Positions 18,501 to 25,153 of a stretch of 25,153 nt of DNA are shown piece after piece. The stretch's first letter is position 1. Each line of letters begins with the position of its first letter. Below the pieces are notes generated by a model. The model was not told where the DNA came from and did no database searches. It saw nothing but the letters and a program-made list of their open reading frames with translations. The position numbers and the translations under genes are program-made. The stretch comes from Pullibacteroides sp964436335. Lineage in GTDB: Bacteria > Bacteroidota > Bacteroidia > Bacteroidales > P3. The stretch lies in assembly GCA_964436335.1 (NCBI GenBank), contig CAYTCD010000020.1:1-25153 (forward strand), read 5' to 3'.

Positions 18501-20041
18501 GCAACAACAATGCGCCGACCCAAATGAATACCTTCGAAAAGGAATTCACTGCCACCACTGCCACCACCATTCGTTTCGCAGCCAATGGCACAGTGGGCAA
18601 GAGCAGATTCTTCCTCGACAACGTTAAGGTTCAGGTAGCCTCGAACGATCCTGCATTCCACGTATCTTCCTCCACTTTAACGATGGCTACCGTTCAAGGA
18701 ACGCCGGTAAGCAAGAAAGTTACTGTAACGGGACGCAACCTTACCGACGATATTACCGTTACCTGCCCCGAAGGCAACTTCAGCGTAGAACCCGCCACCT
18801 TGACCAAAGAAGCCGTGATGGGCGAAAACGGTGCGGAACTCACCGTAACCTTTAACGGTAATGAGGCTACCGCTACCGAAACCATTACCTTGACTCACGG
18901 CGAACTTATCAAAACCATTGCGGTAAGTGCCACTGCAGAAACAGCCGAAGCTGTGGAAAACCTCGCCGCCCTCCGCGAACAAGATGCGGATGAAAGCACG
19001 GTATATACAGTAAAGGGCGAAGTAGTGGTTACCGCCGTTGACGGCATCTCCACATGGGCGCAAGATGCCTCCGGCGCCATTCTGATTTACGGAACCACCG
19101 GTCAGCAGTATCAAGTGGGCGACGGCATCACCGGTATCTACGGCACATTAAAGAATTACAACGATTTGATTGAATTGCTTCCTTCCGGCAACCAGCCTGC
19201 CGCCACCACAAATGGAAATAAGGTTACGCCGCAGGTGGTTACCATAGAAGAACTTGATGAAAATGCGGCCGAATACAGTTCCCGTCTTATCCGTATCAAC
19301 GGTTTGACCTTGAACAATGCCGAAGGTATCTGGACGGGTTCAACCAATTATACGGCCACCGATGAAGACGGCAACGAAATCACCATCCGCACCACGATAA
19401 CCAAGGGTAGTTATATCAACGAAGAACTTCCGGAAGGCAAGTTCGACCTTATCGCCATTGCAAGTATCTTTAAGGGTACGGCGCAGGTTTCGCCCCGTAT
19501 GGCCGAAGATATCATCACAGATGGTAGCGGAGGCGATGATTGTGGTGCTCCCACTGCCCTGAATGTGGCTATTGACCAGGAAAACCTTACGGCTACGGCC
19601 ACTTGGAACGGTTCGGCGGCAAACTACCGCGTGGTGTTGATCAGCGGCACCGATACGGTGGAAGACGCTACTGTAAACAACAAGACCTATACCTTTACCA
19701 AGGCCGAAAGCAATGTGGAATACGGCTGGGCTGTGGCCTCGGTATGCGAAGACGGTAAGCTGGTTTGGGCCAAGGGCAACCGCTTTACGATTCAGAAAAC
19801 CGGCATCGAAAACGCCAACGCCTTACAGGCCGATGTTTATCCCAATCCTACCGACGGTGTGGTTTACATCCGTTTGGCCGAAAATGCCCGTATGGAAATC
19901 TTTACGCTGGGCGGCATGGTGCTCCGTAGCGAAGAACTCGTGGCAGGCAGAAACGAAATCCGCCTCGGCCAGAGCGGTATCTACTTTATCCGCCTGAGCA
20001 ATGGCTCCGCCGCCACGGTTAAACGGGTAGTGGTAAGGTAA
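15557..20041 (+). CDS. Large multidomain cell-surface/secreted protein with T9SS type A sorting domain
   Basis: This 1494-residue modular protein is probably exported by Sec and then by the type IX system. A signal peptide (1 to about 31, ending LRAQ) precedes a beta domain (about 35-178) of a type common in Bacteroidota surface proteins. Next come two copies of one module: Fn3 (about 181 and 592), a domain with an NFxLGxD motif (about 290 and 700), a chitobiase/Fn3-associated-like domain (GATVHYAINNGEF and GATIYYSLNDAPY, about 374 and 794) and a jelly-roll-like domain (about 459-590 and 878-1030). Then follow a BACON-like segment (about 1032-1130), an OB-fold-like region (about 1134-1322), a third Fn3 (from 1329) and the C-terminal sorting domain (about 1421-1494: VYPNPTDG, GIYFIRL, KRVVVR). 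No catalytic domain is recognised, so adhesion or binding is a guess. Domain names are from pattern recognition only. Confidence 0.85.
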   Translation: MKNVKLFWRLSGYFLISALFLGLGSGTLRAQDTYKKVSAATELIAGDEVIIVAGTNAFNGEISSSPWGLYVPVNVSSDEITATVGSSEADHSGPRPFIVELDGEKLSLRDKFSNNYLSGTSGTNTISYSPSQVTVTLTTSGIHDVTANANLRLNGTSGFRFYKNNGTTGTVTALYKKQGAACEPVSNVQESITATSVTLNWNAPASVPANGYKVTITDMNDDSEVVSATVTEPTYTYNNLQADWGYEYSIVSLCSEASSSKAVTGEFETPEANAKTLNVNMEGEMEGDSYIGPITFAFETGNFTLGIDGKISYMITSDGDYEAMDDITEETLVLNDLSVGAYEATFSLVDNENQVLTPNVEVTKTFSVKLPTVKAPGFSLEEQAAAFTEAQTITLSTATNGATVHYAINNGEFADYTAPIVLDKTGTFTIKAFATKAGMDTSETVSKTYKLKLPIPGIVVFEKELTSANLDEGWEAGSIYTDGIGIRLGKSKEFGWIQLPEQHLLNKFTLYLVAQQYSNDGTKLTVTVNGKNAQTTEVLSSVAEEYVIPFTIAGNETVFADIKIEGTSTGNNARFYLKTIKIYQATETPEECNMVEGLDDDNRFEGTTATITWQVPTPAPKVGYAIEVRTDDAANTLIKRDTVKDLESEYAYKLEDLTPSTDYVFTITTLCAADRASEPADLHFHMPAADMPTLNIDRPTGGVIRRANVSFEYKITNFKLGMDEESDGQVQYIIRGTNLSEPITGLCTDTAFEKQFTRSGKDTVWLELMDKNGDTLTTRVRARRTFTIDLPDVARPRLTPTATTHKEPIGVAILCDTVGATIYYSLNDAPYQVYTDTVKLTEEGTYTFTTFAVKPLMDTSAVYTKTYTLKFPTPLDPGVLFYEPFDGLEGAGGDISTKLDDYTELPGWTGEAVYMQVAGIAKMGTGNKNGYLQTPAIELTEGDKYLLSFDAQAWNNDSDKLTVTIGETEYEISGLVNNENVGNNNAPTQMNTFEKEFTATTATTIRFAANGTVGKSRFFLDNVKVQVASNDPAFHVSSSTLTMATVQGTPVSKKVTVTGRNLTDDITVTCPEGNFSVEPATLTKEAVMGENGAELTVTFNGNEATATETITLTHGELIKTIAVSATAETAEAVENLAALREQDADESTVYTVKGEVVVTAVDGISTWAQDASGAILIYGTTGQQYQVGDGITGIYGTLKNYNDLIELLPSGNQPAATTNGNKVTPQVVTIEELDENAAEYSSRLIRINGLTLNNAEGIWTGSTNYTATDEDGNEITIRTTITKGSYINEELPEGKFDLIAIASIFKGTAQVSPRMAEDIITDGSGGDDCGAPTALNVAIDQENLTATATWNGSAANYRVVLISGTDTVEDATVNNKTYTFTKAESNVEYGWAVASVCEDGKLVWAKGNRFTIQKTGIENANALQADVYPNPTDGVVYIRLAENARMEIFTLGGMVLRSEELVAGRNEIRLGQSGIYFIRLSNGSAATVKRVVVR

Positions 20042-20068
20042 TCTTGTAATTGTTACATAAACCCGAAT

Positions 20069-20103
20069 AAAAGGGGCTTCGAAGAATTTTCGAAGCCCCT
20101 TTT
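20069..20103 (+). terminator. Strong rho-independent terminator after the T9SS cargo gene
   Basis: A perfect 15-base-pair stem (AAAAGGGGCTTCGAA at 20069-20083, its complement at 20089-20103) has a 5-base loop, GAATT. A T-rich tail follows on the plus strand and A-rich sequence precedes it. It ends 28 to 62 bases after the cargo stop and separates that gene from topB. Confidence 0.85.
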
Positions 20104-20124
20104 ATTTTGGGCCGTCGGTTGGTA

Positions 20125-20156
20125 TTGGGAAGGTATGGAATTTTCCGTATTTTCGC
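20125..20156 (+). promoter_or_regulatory. Possible promoter of topB
   Basis: TTGG at 20125-20128 is followed after 20 bases by TATTTTCG (20149-20156 region), a degenerate form of the TAnnTTTG box. It sits just after the terminator and about 35 bases before the topB start, which is where a promoter is needed. Confidence 0.4.
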
Positions 20157-20190
20157 ACAAAGGCATTTCTTGAGGCCAACAACCCTGACC

Positions 20191-22161
20191 ATGAAACTCT
20201 GTATAGCCGAAAAACCCAGTGTGGGCCGTGAGATAGCCCGCGTGATAGGCGCCACTACCGCCCATAGCGGCTATATGGAGGGCAACGGCTATTGGGTTTC
20301 CTGGACCTTCGGCCATCTCTGCACACTCTTTGAACCCGACGACTACACCCCCGACTGGAAACGTTGGCGCATGGAGTTCCTGCCCATGATTCCACCCGCC
20401 TTCAAACTCAAACTGATTCCCGAAAAAGGCAGTATGAACCAGTTTGCGGTTCTAAGCGACCTCATCTCCCGTTGCGAAGAAGTGATCAACTGCGGTGATG
20501 CCGGGCAGGAAGGAGAAGTAATTCAACGTTGGGTCATGCAGAAAGCCGGGTGCAAGGTACCGGTAAAACGCCTGTGGATTTCTTCCCTTACCGAAGAAGC
20601 CATCCGGGAAGGCTTTGCAAAACTCTATCCCGCTTCGGATTTCGACAACCTCTATGCCGCCGGTTCGGTGCGCGCCATCGGCGACTGGTTGCTGGGGATG
20701 AACGCCAGCCGCGCCTATACGCTCAAATTCGGCGTGCCGGGGCAAGTGCTTTCAATCGGGAGGGTGCAAACCCCCACCCTTGCCTTGTTGGTGGAACGCC
20801 AGAACGCCATCGAGAACTTCAAGCCGGAAAAATTCTGGGAACTGCGCACAATTTACCGGGGCGGCACGTTTACGGCCACCTCCGGGCGCATCGCCACCGA
20901 AGAAAAGGCCAAGGCCTTATGCGATGCCGTGGCCGAAAAGGATATCGAAATCACCAAAGTAGAAAAGAAAAAAGCCAAAGAACATCCGCCCAAACTGTTC
21001 GACCTTACGTTGCTGCAAGTGGAAAGCAACAAGAAATACGGATTTTCGGCCGACCGTACCTTGCAGATTATCCAGAACCTTTACGAAAAGAAACTCACCA
21101 CCTATCCGCGTGTGGATACCAACTTCCTACCCAACGACATCTATGCCAAGTCGGCCGGTATCCTGCGGGGCCTTACACCTTACGCCACCTATACGCAGCC
21201 TCTCCTTGACGGCGGTCCCTTGCGCAAGAGCGGAAAGGTTTTCAACGACAAGAAGATTACCGATCACCACGCCATTATTCCCACCGGCGAATTTGCGGCG
21301 GCGGGTTCATTGAACACAGAAGAAAAACAGGTGTTCGACATGGTGATCCGCCGCTTCATCGCCGTTTTCTATCCCGATTGCGAATATGCCAACACCACGG
21401 TAATGGCCAATGTGGCTTTAAAAGACACCTTAGTCGCTACAGAAAGCCTTACTGAAAGCCCGGAAACAGCCACAAAAACCAAGAAATCTAAAAAAGCGGA
21501 TGACGCTAATGTGGAATTCAAGGCAAGCGGCAAGGTAATCACCGATCCAGGCTGGCGGGCGGTATTCCCGGACAAAAACCGGCGGGAAGACGAAGACCGG
21601 GACGATAAGGAAGACAAGGAAGAGAACATGTTGCCCGACTACCGTGTGGGGGAACGCGGTCCGCACCAACCCGAAATCGTACAGAAACAGACACAACCGC
21701 CCAAATACATGAGTGAGGGCGACCTGCTCAAAGCCATGGAGACGGCCGGCAAATCGGTGGATGACGAGGAACTGCGCGACCTGATGAAGGCCAACGGCAT
21801 AGGCCGCCCATCCACCCGTGCGGCCATTATCGAGACCCTTATAAAACGGAACTACGTCTATAAGGACAAAAAAAGGATTCTTCCCACACCTATGGGACGG
21901 AAACTGATAGAGATCATTCCCAACCGACTGCTGAAATCGGCCGAACTTACCGGCCAGTGGGAAAAGAAACTGCGCGAAATCGCCGATGGCAATTACGCCC
22001 CCGCCCAGTTTATGGAGCAACTTAAAGGCATGGTATGCGCCGTAGTGGACGAAGTGCGCCGCACGCCCCGCACTGCCTTGGGGGTAACCGAATCTCCCGC
22101 TCCCTCAAAAACGGCTGATAAGTTGTTAGAAAAAAAAGTTCCGGCAGCCGGTGGCGATTGA
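20191..22161 (+). CDS. topB: DNA topoisomerase III (type IA)
   Basis: This 656-residue type IA topoisomerase decatenates and relaxes DNA by passing strands through a transient single-strand break. The N-terminal TOPRIM domain starts MKLCIAEKPSVGREIARVIG, with Glu7 as the first acidic residue. The second TOPRIM motif is GDAGQEGE (Asp103, Glu107), where the usual DAGREGE of TopB has Gln in place of Arg. The catalytic tyrosine is Tyr305 in TTYPRVDTN. Other type IA landmarks are SIGRVQTPTLALLVERQ, ITDHHAIIPTG and the GIGRPSTRAAIIETLIKRNY block. A charged linker (about 410-460) with runs of Lys, Asp and Glu separates two catalytic lobes. There is no zinc ribbon. I used the ATG at 20191, which begins the family sequence; an in-frame start at 20107 lies inside the terminator tail. 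The downstream neighbour is the DUF3127 gene. Confidence 0.92.
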   Translation: MKLCIAEKPSVGREIARVIGATTAHSGYMEGNGYWVSWTFGHLCTLFEPDDYTPDWKRWRMEFLPMIPPAFKLKLIPEKGSMNQFAVLSDLISRCEEVINCGDAGQEGEVIQRWVMQKAGCKVPVKRLWISSLTEEAIREGFAKLYPASDFDNLYAAGSVRAIGDWLLGMNASRAYTLKFGVPGQVLSIGRVQTPTLALLVERQNAIENFKPEKFWELRTIYRGGTFTATSGRIATEEKAKALCDAVAEKDIEITKVEKKKAKEHPPKLFDLTLLQVESNKKYGFSADRTLQIIQNLYEKKLTTYPRVDTNFLPNDIYAKSAGILRGLTPYATYTQPLLDGGPLRKSGKVFNDKKITDHHAIIPTGEFAAAGSLNTEEKQVFDMVIRRFIAVFYPDCEYANTTVMANVALKDTLVATESLTESPETATKTKKSKKADDANVEFKASGKVITDPGWRAVFPDKNRREDEDRDDKEDKEENMLPDYRVGERGPHQPEIVQKQTQPPKYMSEGDLLKAMETAGKSVDDEELRDLMKANGIGRPSTRAAIIETLIKRNYVYKDKKRILPTPMGRKLIEIIPNRLLKSAELTGQWEKKLREIADGNYAPAQFMEQLKGMVCAVVDEVRRTPRTALGVTESPAPSKTADKLLEKKVPAAGGD

Positions 22162-22171
22162 GTATTGTTGG

Positions 22172-22179
22172 TATCTTTG
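22172..22179 (+). promoter_or_regulatory. -7 promoter element of the DUF3127 gene
   Basis: TATCTTTG is an exact TAnnTTTG box, identical to the one before the T9SS cargo gene. It lies 10 bases after the topB stop and gives a leader of about 75 bases. No clear -33 TTG lies 19-21 bases upstream. Confidence 0.45.
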
Positions 22180-22260
22180 ATTTTTGAGGGAACGGTTCAC
22201 GTAATTGTGTCTATAGTGCACAGGCCGCCCCCATGCACAAATATTTAAAAGCATAACGAC

Positions 22261-22674
22261 ATGGATTTTACCGCAAAATTGATTCAGATCAATGAGCCTG
22301 TAACGGGAGAAGGAAAAAACGGCCCTTGGAAAAGACAGGAATATATCTTTGAAACCGAAGGACAATATCCGCGCAAAATCTGCACTTCGGTCTGGGGTGA
22401 CCGCGCCATTCAAGACCCTTCCATCATGCAGATAGGCAATGTGCTCAACGTGGCCTTCGACTTGGAAAGCCGCGAATACAACGGACGTTGGTACACCGAT
22501 GTGCGTCCCTGGAGGATTTCCTTGCCGGGTGCGCCTCAGGCCGCTCCGACCAATTTCGCCCCCCAGGGTGGTTATCAGGCCCCGGCCGCCGCACCGGCTT
22601 CCGCTTCGCCCGTAACACCCGAATTCCCCACCGCAGCGGCCGGTGGAGACGCTGCCGACGACCTGCCTTTCTAA
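22261..22674 (+). CDS. DUF3127 protein, probable OB-fold with SSB-like acidic tail
   Basis: This 137-residue protein begins with a compact beta domain (about 1-95) that matches DUF3127: GPWKRQEYIFETEG, then KICTSVWGD, and NVAFDLESREYNGRWYTDVRPWRI. The pattern of strands ending in GRWYTDVRPWRI suggests a small OB-fold barrel. A Pro/Ala/Gln-rich linker (about 97-127) leads to the acidic tail GDAADDLPF. That layout, OB domain then flexible linker then DDLPF, copies the design of bacterial SSB, whose DDDIPF tail docks repair and replication proteins. ssDNA binding has not been shown by the sequence and is inference. It has its own promoter after topB and precedes the flavin reductase by 25 bases. 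Confidence 0.85.
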   Translation: MDFTAKLIQINEPVTGEGKNGPWKRQEYIFETEGQYPRKICTSVWGDRAIQDPSIMQIGNVLNVAFDLESREYNGRWYTDVRPWRISLPGAPQAAPTNFAPQGGYQAPAAAPASASPVTPEFPTAAAGGDAADDLPF

Positions 22675-22699
22675 CCGTTGCCAGATTCTCCGGTTACCC

Positions 22700-23305
22700 A
22701 TGAAAACCGCGCATTCCCCGGCCTCCGACAAAGAAAATTTCAAGCCCGGCACCTTGCTCTACCCGCTTCCCGCCGTATTGGTGGGTTGCGGTGGCTCGCC
22801 CCAAGACTACAACCTCATCACCATCGCCTGGACGGGTATTCTTTGCACGGAGCCGCCCCTTTGCTACATAGCCGTACGCCCCGAGCGTCATTCCTACGGA
22901 CTCATTGACCGTTATGGAGAATTCACCATAAACCTCACCACCGCCTCCATGGCCAAAGTTACCGATTGGTGCGGCGTGAAATCGGGTCGCGACTTAGATA
23001 AATTCGCCGAATGCGGCCTTAGCGTACAAGCCTGCAAGGAGATAAAGGCCCCTGCGGTCAAAGAATCCCCGCTGAGCCTCGAATGCCGGGTGCGTCAAAG
23101 GATTCCCCTCGGTTCACATGAAATGTTCATCGCCGAAATCGTCAACGTATTGGCCGACAAAAAATACCTAAATCCCGAAAGCGGCAAGTTCGATCTGGCC
23201 AAATCGGGTCTGTTGGTTTATGAACACGGAAACTACTACCAAACCGGAGACTATATCGGACATTTCGGGTTTTCCGTACGCAAAAAGAAAACGCCCCGAC
23301 GGTAA
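22700..23305 (+). CDS. Flavin reductase family protein (FMN-binding split barrel)
   Basis: This 201-residue protein belongs to the flavin reductase-like, FMN-binding split-barrel family. The text LVGCGGSPQDYNLITIAWTG, EPPLCYIAVRPERHSYGLI, GEFTINL and the DWCGVKSGRDLDKFAECGL block is typical. Members bind FMN and reduce flavins or act in partner oxidoreductase systems; the substrate here cannot be told. It has no signal peptide and is cytoplasmic. I chose the ATG at 22700, 25 bases after the DUF3127 stop, over an in-frame start at 22643 that lies inside that gene. Its stop abuts the stop of the convergent thioesterase gene with no base between them. Confidence 0.87.
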   Translation: MKTAHSPASDKENFKPGTLLYPLPAVLVGCGGSPQDYNLITIAWTGILCTEPPLCYIAVRPERHSYGLIDRYGEFTINLTTASMAKVTDWCGVKSGRDLDKFAECGLSVQACKEIKAPAVKESPLSLECRVRQRIPLGSHEMFIAEIVNVLADKKYLNPESGKFDLAKSGLLVYEHGNYYQTGDYIGHFGFSVRKKKTPRR

Positions 23306-24163
23306 TCAAGCCCGCACTGGCACAGAAACTTCACTTTCACACCACAAGGCACGCCCCCATACATGCAGGCAAGACGGATCTTCCGCCCCCAACACTGCAT
23401 AGGTAACCCGTATCTGGCCGTTTTCCATGGGTTCTGACAGGAACCGCACGACAAAACAGGCGTCGGGTTTCAGTTCCCGGGCATACACCACTTCTATCTC
23501 GGTCATGCGGTAACGGCTCGTAAAAGCAAAATCGTGCGCATCTATCATGCGCTGTATATAGGAACTTTGGGTAAGATGCCCGTTGAAATCGATATCCGAA
23601 TAACTCGCCTTGTATTCCACCGGCCGGCTCCAAGAGGCATCCGGCACCAGCCCCGCCTTTTGTTCGGCACGGTTAAGGAGCGAGGGGCCGAAAGGCAGCG
23701 CTTCCTCATATAGTCCGCTTATCGACACCATCCTTTCCGTAGGACGTTCGGGACGCATGGCGCGGAGGTTCACCATCATCCAATCCGTATAGGCAAAAGC
23801 GCGCAGCCTGCCGTTGAGCGGTCTTTCCCCGTATTCGGACCTATAGTTTTTTTCTTCCGGATTTTCGGGTGAACTCACTTTATACACCCGCGGCACCAAA
23901 AGCCCCGAAAAACGGGGATTCCAAGTTTCAATCCACACATGCTCTTCCTGACGGGGCATATCGGGCATAAAGAGATGTATGCGCCGCAACATCCATGTAA
24001 AGCCGTCTTTGTTGAGCGTGGCCACATCGGCTTTCTGCTCTATGGTGTGCATTTCGGCCACATCGTTGAGCAAGTCGCACAAGGTTCTTACCCGCAAACG
24101 GTTACGGATGTCGGTATAATGATTGTAGATTCTGACGGATTCTCCGTATTTGCCTATGGCCAT
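23306..24163 (-). CDS. Acyl-ACP thioesterase (FatA/FatB family)
   Basis: This 285-residue double hot-dog thioesterase releases fatty acids from acyl carrier protein. The N-terminal repeat starts with YTDIRNRLRVRTLCDLLNDV and shows WMLRRIHLFM. The catalytic motif of the second repeat is DIDFNGHLTQSSYIQRMID. Asp192, Asn194, His196 and Glu230 line up exactly in spacing with Asp281, Asn283, His285 and Glu319 of plant FatB, as I recall that enzyme, so an active enzyme is expected. It starts 9 bases after the DUF2147 stop on the same strand and is probably co-transcribed with it. Chain-length preference cannot be read. Confidence 0.88.
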   Translation of the reverse strand: MAIGKYGESVRIYNHYTDIRNRLRVRTLCDLLNDVAEMHTIEQKADVATLNKDGFTWMLRRIHLFMPDMPRQEEHVWIETWNPRFSGLLVPRVYKVSSPENPEEKNYRSEYGERPLNGRLRAFAYTDWMMVNLRAMRPERPTERMVSISGLYEEALPFGPSLLNRAEQKAGLVPDASWSRPVEYKASYSDIDFNGHLTQSSYIQRMIDAHDFAFTSRYRMTEIEVVYARELKPDACFVVRFLSEPMENGQIRVTYAVLGAEDPSCLHVWGRALWCESEVSVPVRA

Positions 24164-24172
24164 ACCGCGTGC

Positions 24173-24646
24173 TTAAACTATTTTGTTCCAATACAGGCTT
24201 CTTCCCAAAAAGCGGAACCCCACATAGCATTTTACCCGCAATGTCTGCCCGTCTTCTTCAAAACGCACAAAACAACGGTAGGTCTTTCCGGTAGATGGGT
24301 CGTAGATTCGTCCGTTCTCCCATTGACCGCTCTTGGCATCGAAGCGAAGCCCCCGCACAATCACCAAGTGGGAAAGGGGGATATGCCGGTAGGCCGCACG
24401 GGGGTTGTTCACGTCGGTTCTTGGTTTTCCCAGATCATCGGTGGGTTGCTCCATCCATACGATACGTGCCTCGTAGTCTCCATTGTCGGCATTGTAGAAA
24501 CTAAGATGCACCGTTTCCTGACTCCGGTGTTCGTAAATCATATAGATACCCAGAATATCGTCGGCAACGACTCTGCCCTTGCGGTCGGAAGCCTGCCCCC
24601 AAAGGGGTGGCAGCAGCAGAAGCAACGCAAGATATCCTTTCCACAT
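24173..24646 (-). CDS. DUF2147 family secreted protein
   Basis: This 157-residue protein has a signal peptide (MWKGYLALLLLLPPLWGQA, cleaved near residue 19). The mature domain matches DUF2147: DDILGIYMIYE, then VHLSFYNADNGDYEARIVWMEQP, LVIVRGLRFDAKSGQWENGRIYDPSTGKTYRCFV and a final GRSLYWNKI. The family is a small lipocalin-like beta barrel of unknown function in Proteobacteria and Bacteroidota. I took the ATG at 24646 because the signal peptide starts there; an upstream in-frame ATG at 24685 would put 13 extra residues before it. The likely operon partner is the acyl-ACP thioesterase, but a shared role in lipid handling is only a guess. Confidence 0.85.
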   Translation of the reverse strand: MWKGYLALLLLLPPLWGQASDRKGRVVADDILGIYMIYEHRSQETVHLSFYNADNGDYEARIVWMEQPTDDLGKPRTDVNNPRAAYRHIPLSHLVIVRGLRFDAKSGQWENGRIYDPSTGKTYRCFVRFEEDGQTLRVKCYVGFRFLGRSLYWNKIV

Positions 24647-24944
24647 AACGGTATTCTTTATCAAAGGCGCGAAGATAAGCCGCAACGCTTCTCTCCCCTT
24701 TTTTTTTCAGATGAAAAATCCCGGCTTCCATATTCCTCGCTCTCTCAAAAGAACATAAAGCCATTCATTTCATGCACATTACACACCAACAAACCGTTCT
24801 AAAAAAAAACGCGCTATTTTTACCGAATTTCCGACGAAACCACACCTCCCGACCGGCAAGGTAAACGCAATTTCGTATCTTCACACCCGAAACCGTGTTG
24901 CAAACGGCCTCGACAAGAATCACAAAAAGTTTATTCACTGACAA
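24647..24944. other. Divergent intergenic region between the DUF2147 gene and the DUF368 gene
   Basis: About 300 bases hold no convincing gene. On the plus strand, TATCTTCA at 24876-24883 is a weak -7 box for the DUF368 gene. On the minus strand, a TATCTTCG-like stretch lies shortly upstream of the DUF2147 start. There are homopolymer runs of nine T near 24700 and nine A near 24802. I see no strong inverted repeat or riboswitch. Confidence 0.4.
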
Positions 24945-25153
24945 ATGGAAAGAAAATACAGCGATTACGGCATCATTCTGCTCAAAGGTGCCGCCATGGG
25001 TGCGGCCGATGTGGTTCCGGGCGTATCGGGCGGTACCATCGCCTTCATCACCGGAATCTACGATGAACTGCTCAATTCCATCAAAAGCATCAATACCCCA
25101 AACCTCAAACTCCTCCTCAAAGGCAAGGCGGGCGCATTCTGGAAAGCCATAAA
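24945..25153 (+). CDS. DUF368 / PopT undecaprenyl-phosphate translocase (partial, runs off the window)
   Basis: The first 69 codons read MERKYSDYGIILLKGAAMGA, then ADVVPGVSGGTIAFITGIYD and ELLNSIKSI. The GAAMGAADVVPGVSGGTIAFITG block is the hallmark of the DUF368 family. Members characterised as PopT return the lipid carrier undecaprenyl phosphate across the membrane for reuse in cell-wall and polysaccharide synthesis. The remainder, which should add about 200 residues and several more membrane segments, is cut off by the window end. No strong promoter is visible, only a weak -7 box around 24876. Confidence 0.87.
   Translation, partial: MERKYSDYGIILLKGAAMGAADVVPGVSGGTIAFITGIYDELLNSIKSINTPNLKLLLKGKAGAFWKAI

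Noticed and set aside
17258..18661. A 467-codon minus-strand open frame inside the T9SS cargo gene
   Set aside because: It is a Gly/Phe/Val-rich antisense shadow of the cargo gene. No motif, start context or promoter supports it.

Overview
The window looks like a chromosomal segment of a Bacteroidota bacterium, most likely from the Bacteroidales. Four things point there. It has a type IX secretion plug protein and a type IX cargo with a C-terminal sorting domain. It carries several families largely confined to this phylum (DUF4294, DUF3127, a kinase-RapZ C-terminal fusion). Several genes are preceded by the phylum's TAnnTTTG -7 promoter element. Shine-Dalgarno sequences are essentially absent. 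I found no tRNA, rRNA, CRISPR array, insertion sequence or prophage, and the window reads mostly as core genome.

Layout. Positions 1-48 hold the last codons of an upstream membrane protein. The T9SS plug gene (32-1297) follows, then a kinase-RapZ C-terminal fusion (1302-2738) and a two-TM protein with Wzz-like topology that has its own promoter (2788-3894). On the minus strand lies clpB (6447-3912), which is broken at two places. A tight plus-strand run follows: an unknown secreted protein (6684-7694), an AlkD-type DNA glycosylase (7704-8489), a DUF4294 envelope protein (8486-9223), AddB (9228-12230) and AddA (12240-15371). After an AT-rich leader comes a 1494-residue modular T9SS cargo (15557-20041), ended by a strong terminator. 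Next are topoisomerase III (20191-22161), a DUF3127 protein with an SSB-like tail (22261-22674) and a flavin reductase (22700-23305). An acyl-ACP thioesterase (24163-23306) and a DUF2147 protein (24646-24173) form a minus-strand pair. The window ends inside a DUF368/PopT undecaprenyl-phosphate translocase (24945 onward).

Themes. One is the cell envelope and secretion: T9SS plug, T9SS cargo, kinase-RapZ fusion, Wzz-like protein, PopT, and the DUF4294 and DUF2147 proteins. The other is DNA maintenance: AddAB for double-strand breaks, AlkD for alkylation damage, TopB, and DUF3127 as a possible ssDNA-linked protein. The most striking anomaly is clpB. About 58 bases that should encode the second-ring pore loop are missing, and a one-base shift occurs further on. 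Restoring those 59 bases gives exactly 864 codons plus a stop, which is the normal ClpB length. I found no clearly new multi-gene system. The best leads are the clpB lesions, the kinase-RapZ fusion, the duplicated architecture of the T9SS cargo, the SSB-like tail of the DUF3127 protein, and the DnaA-box-like pair in the cargo leader.
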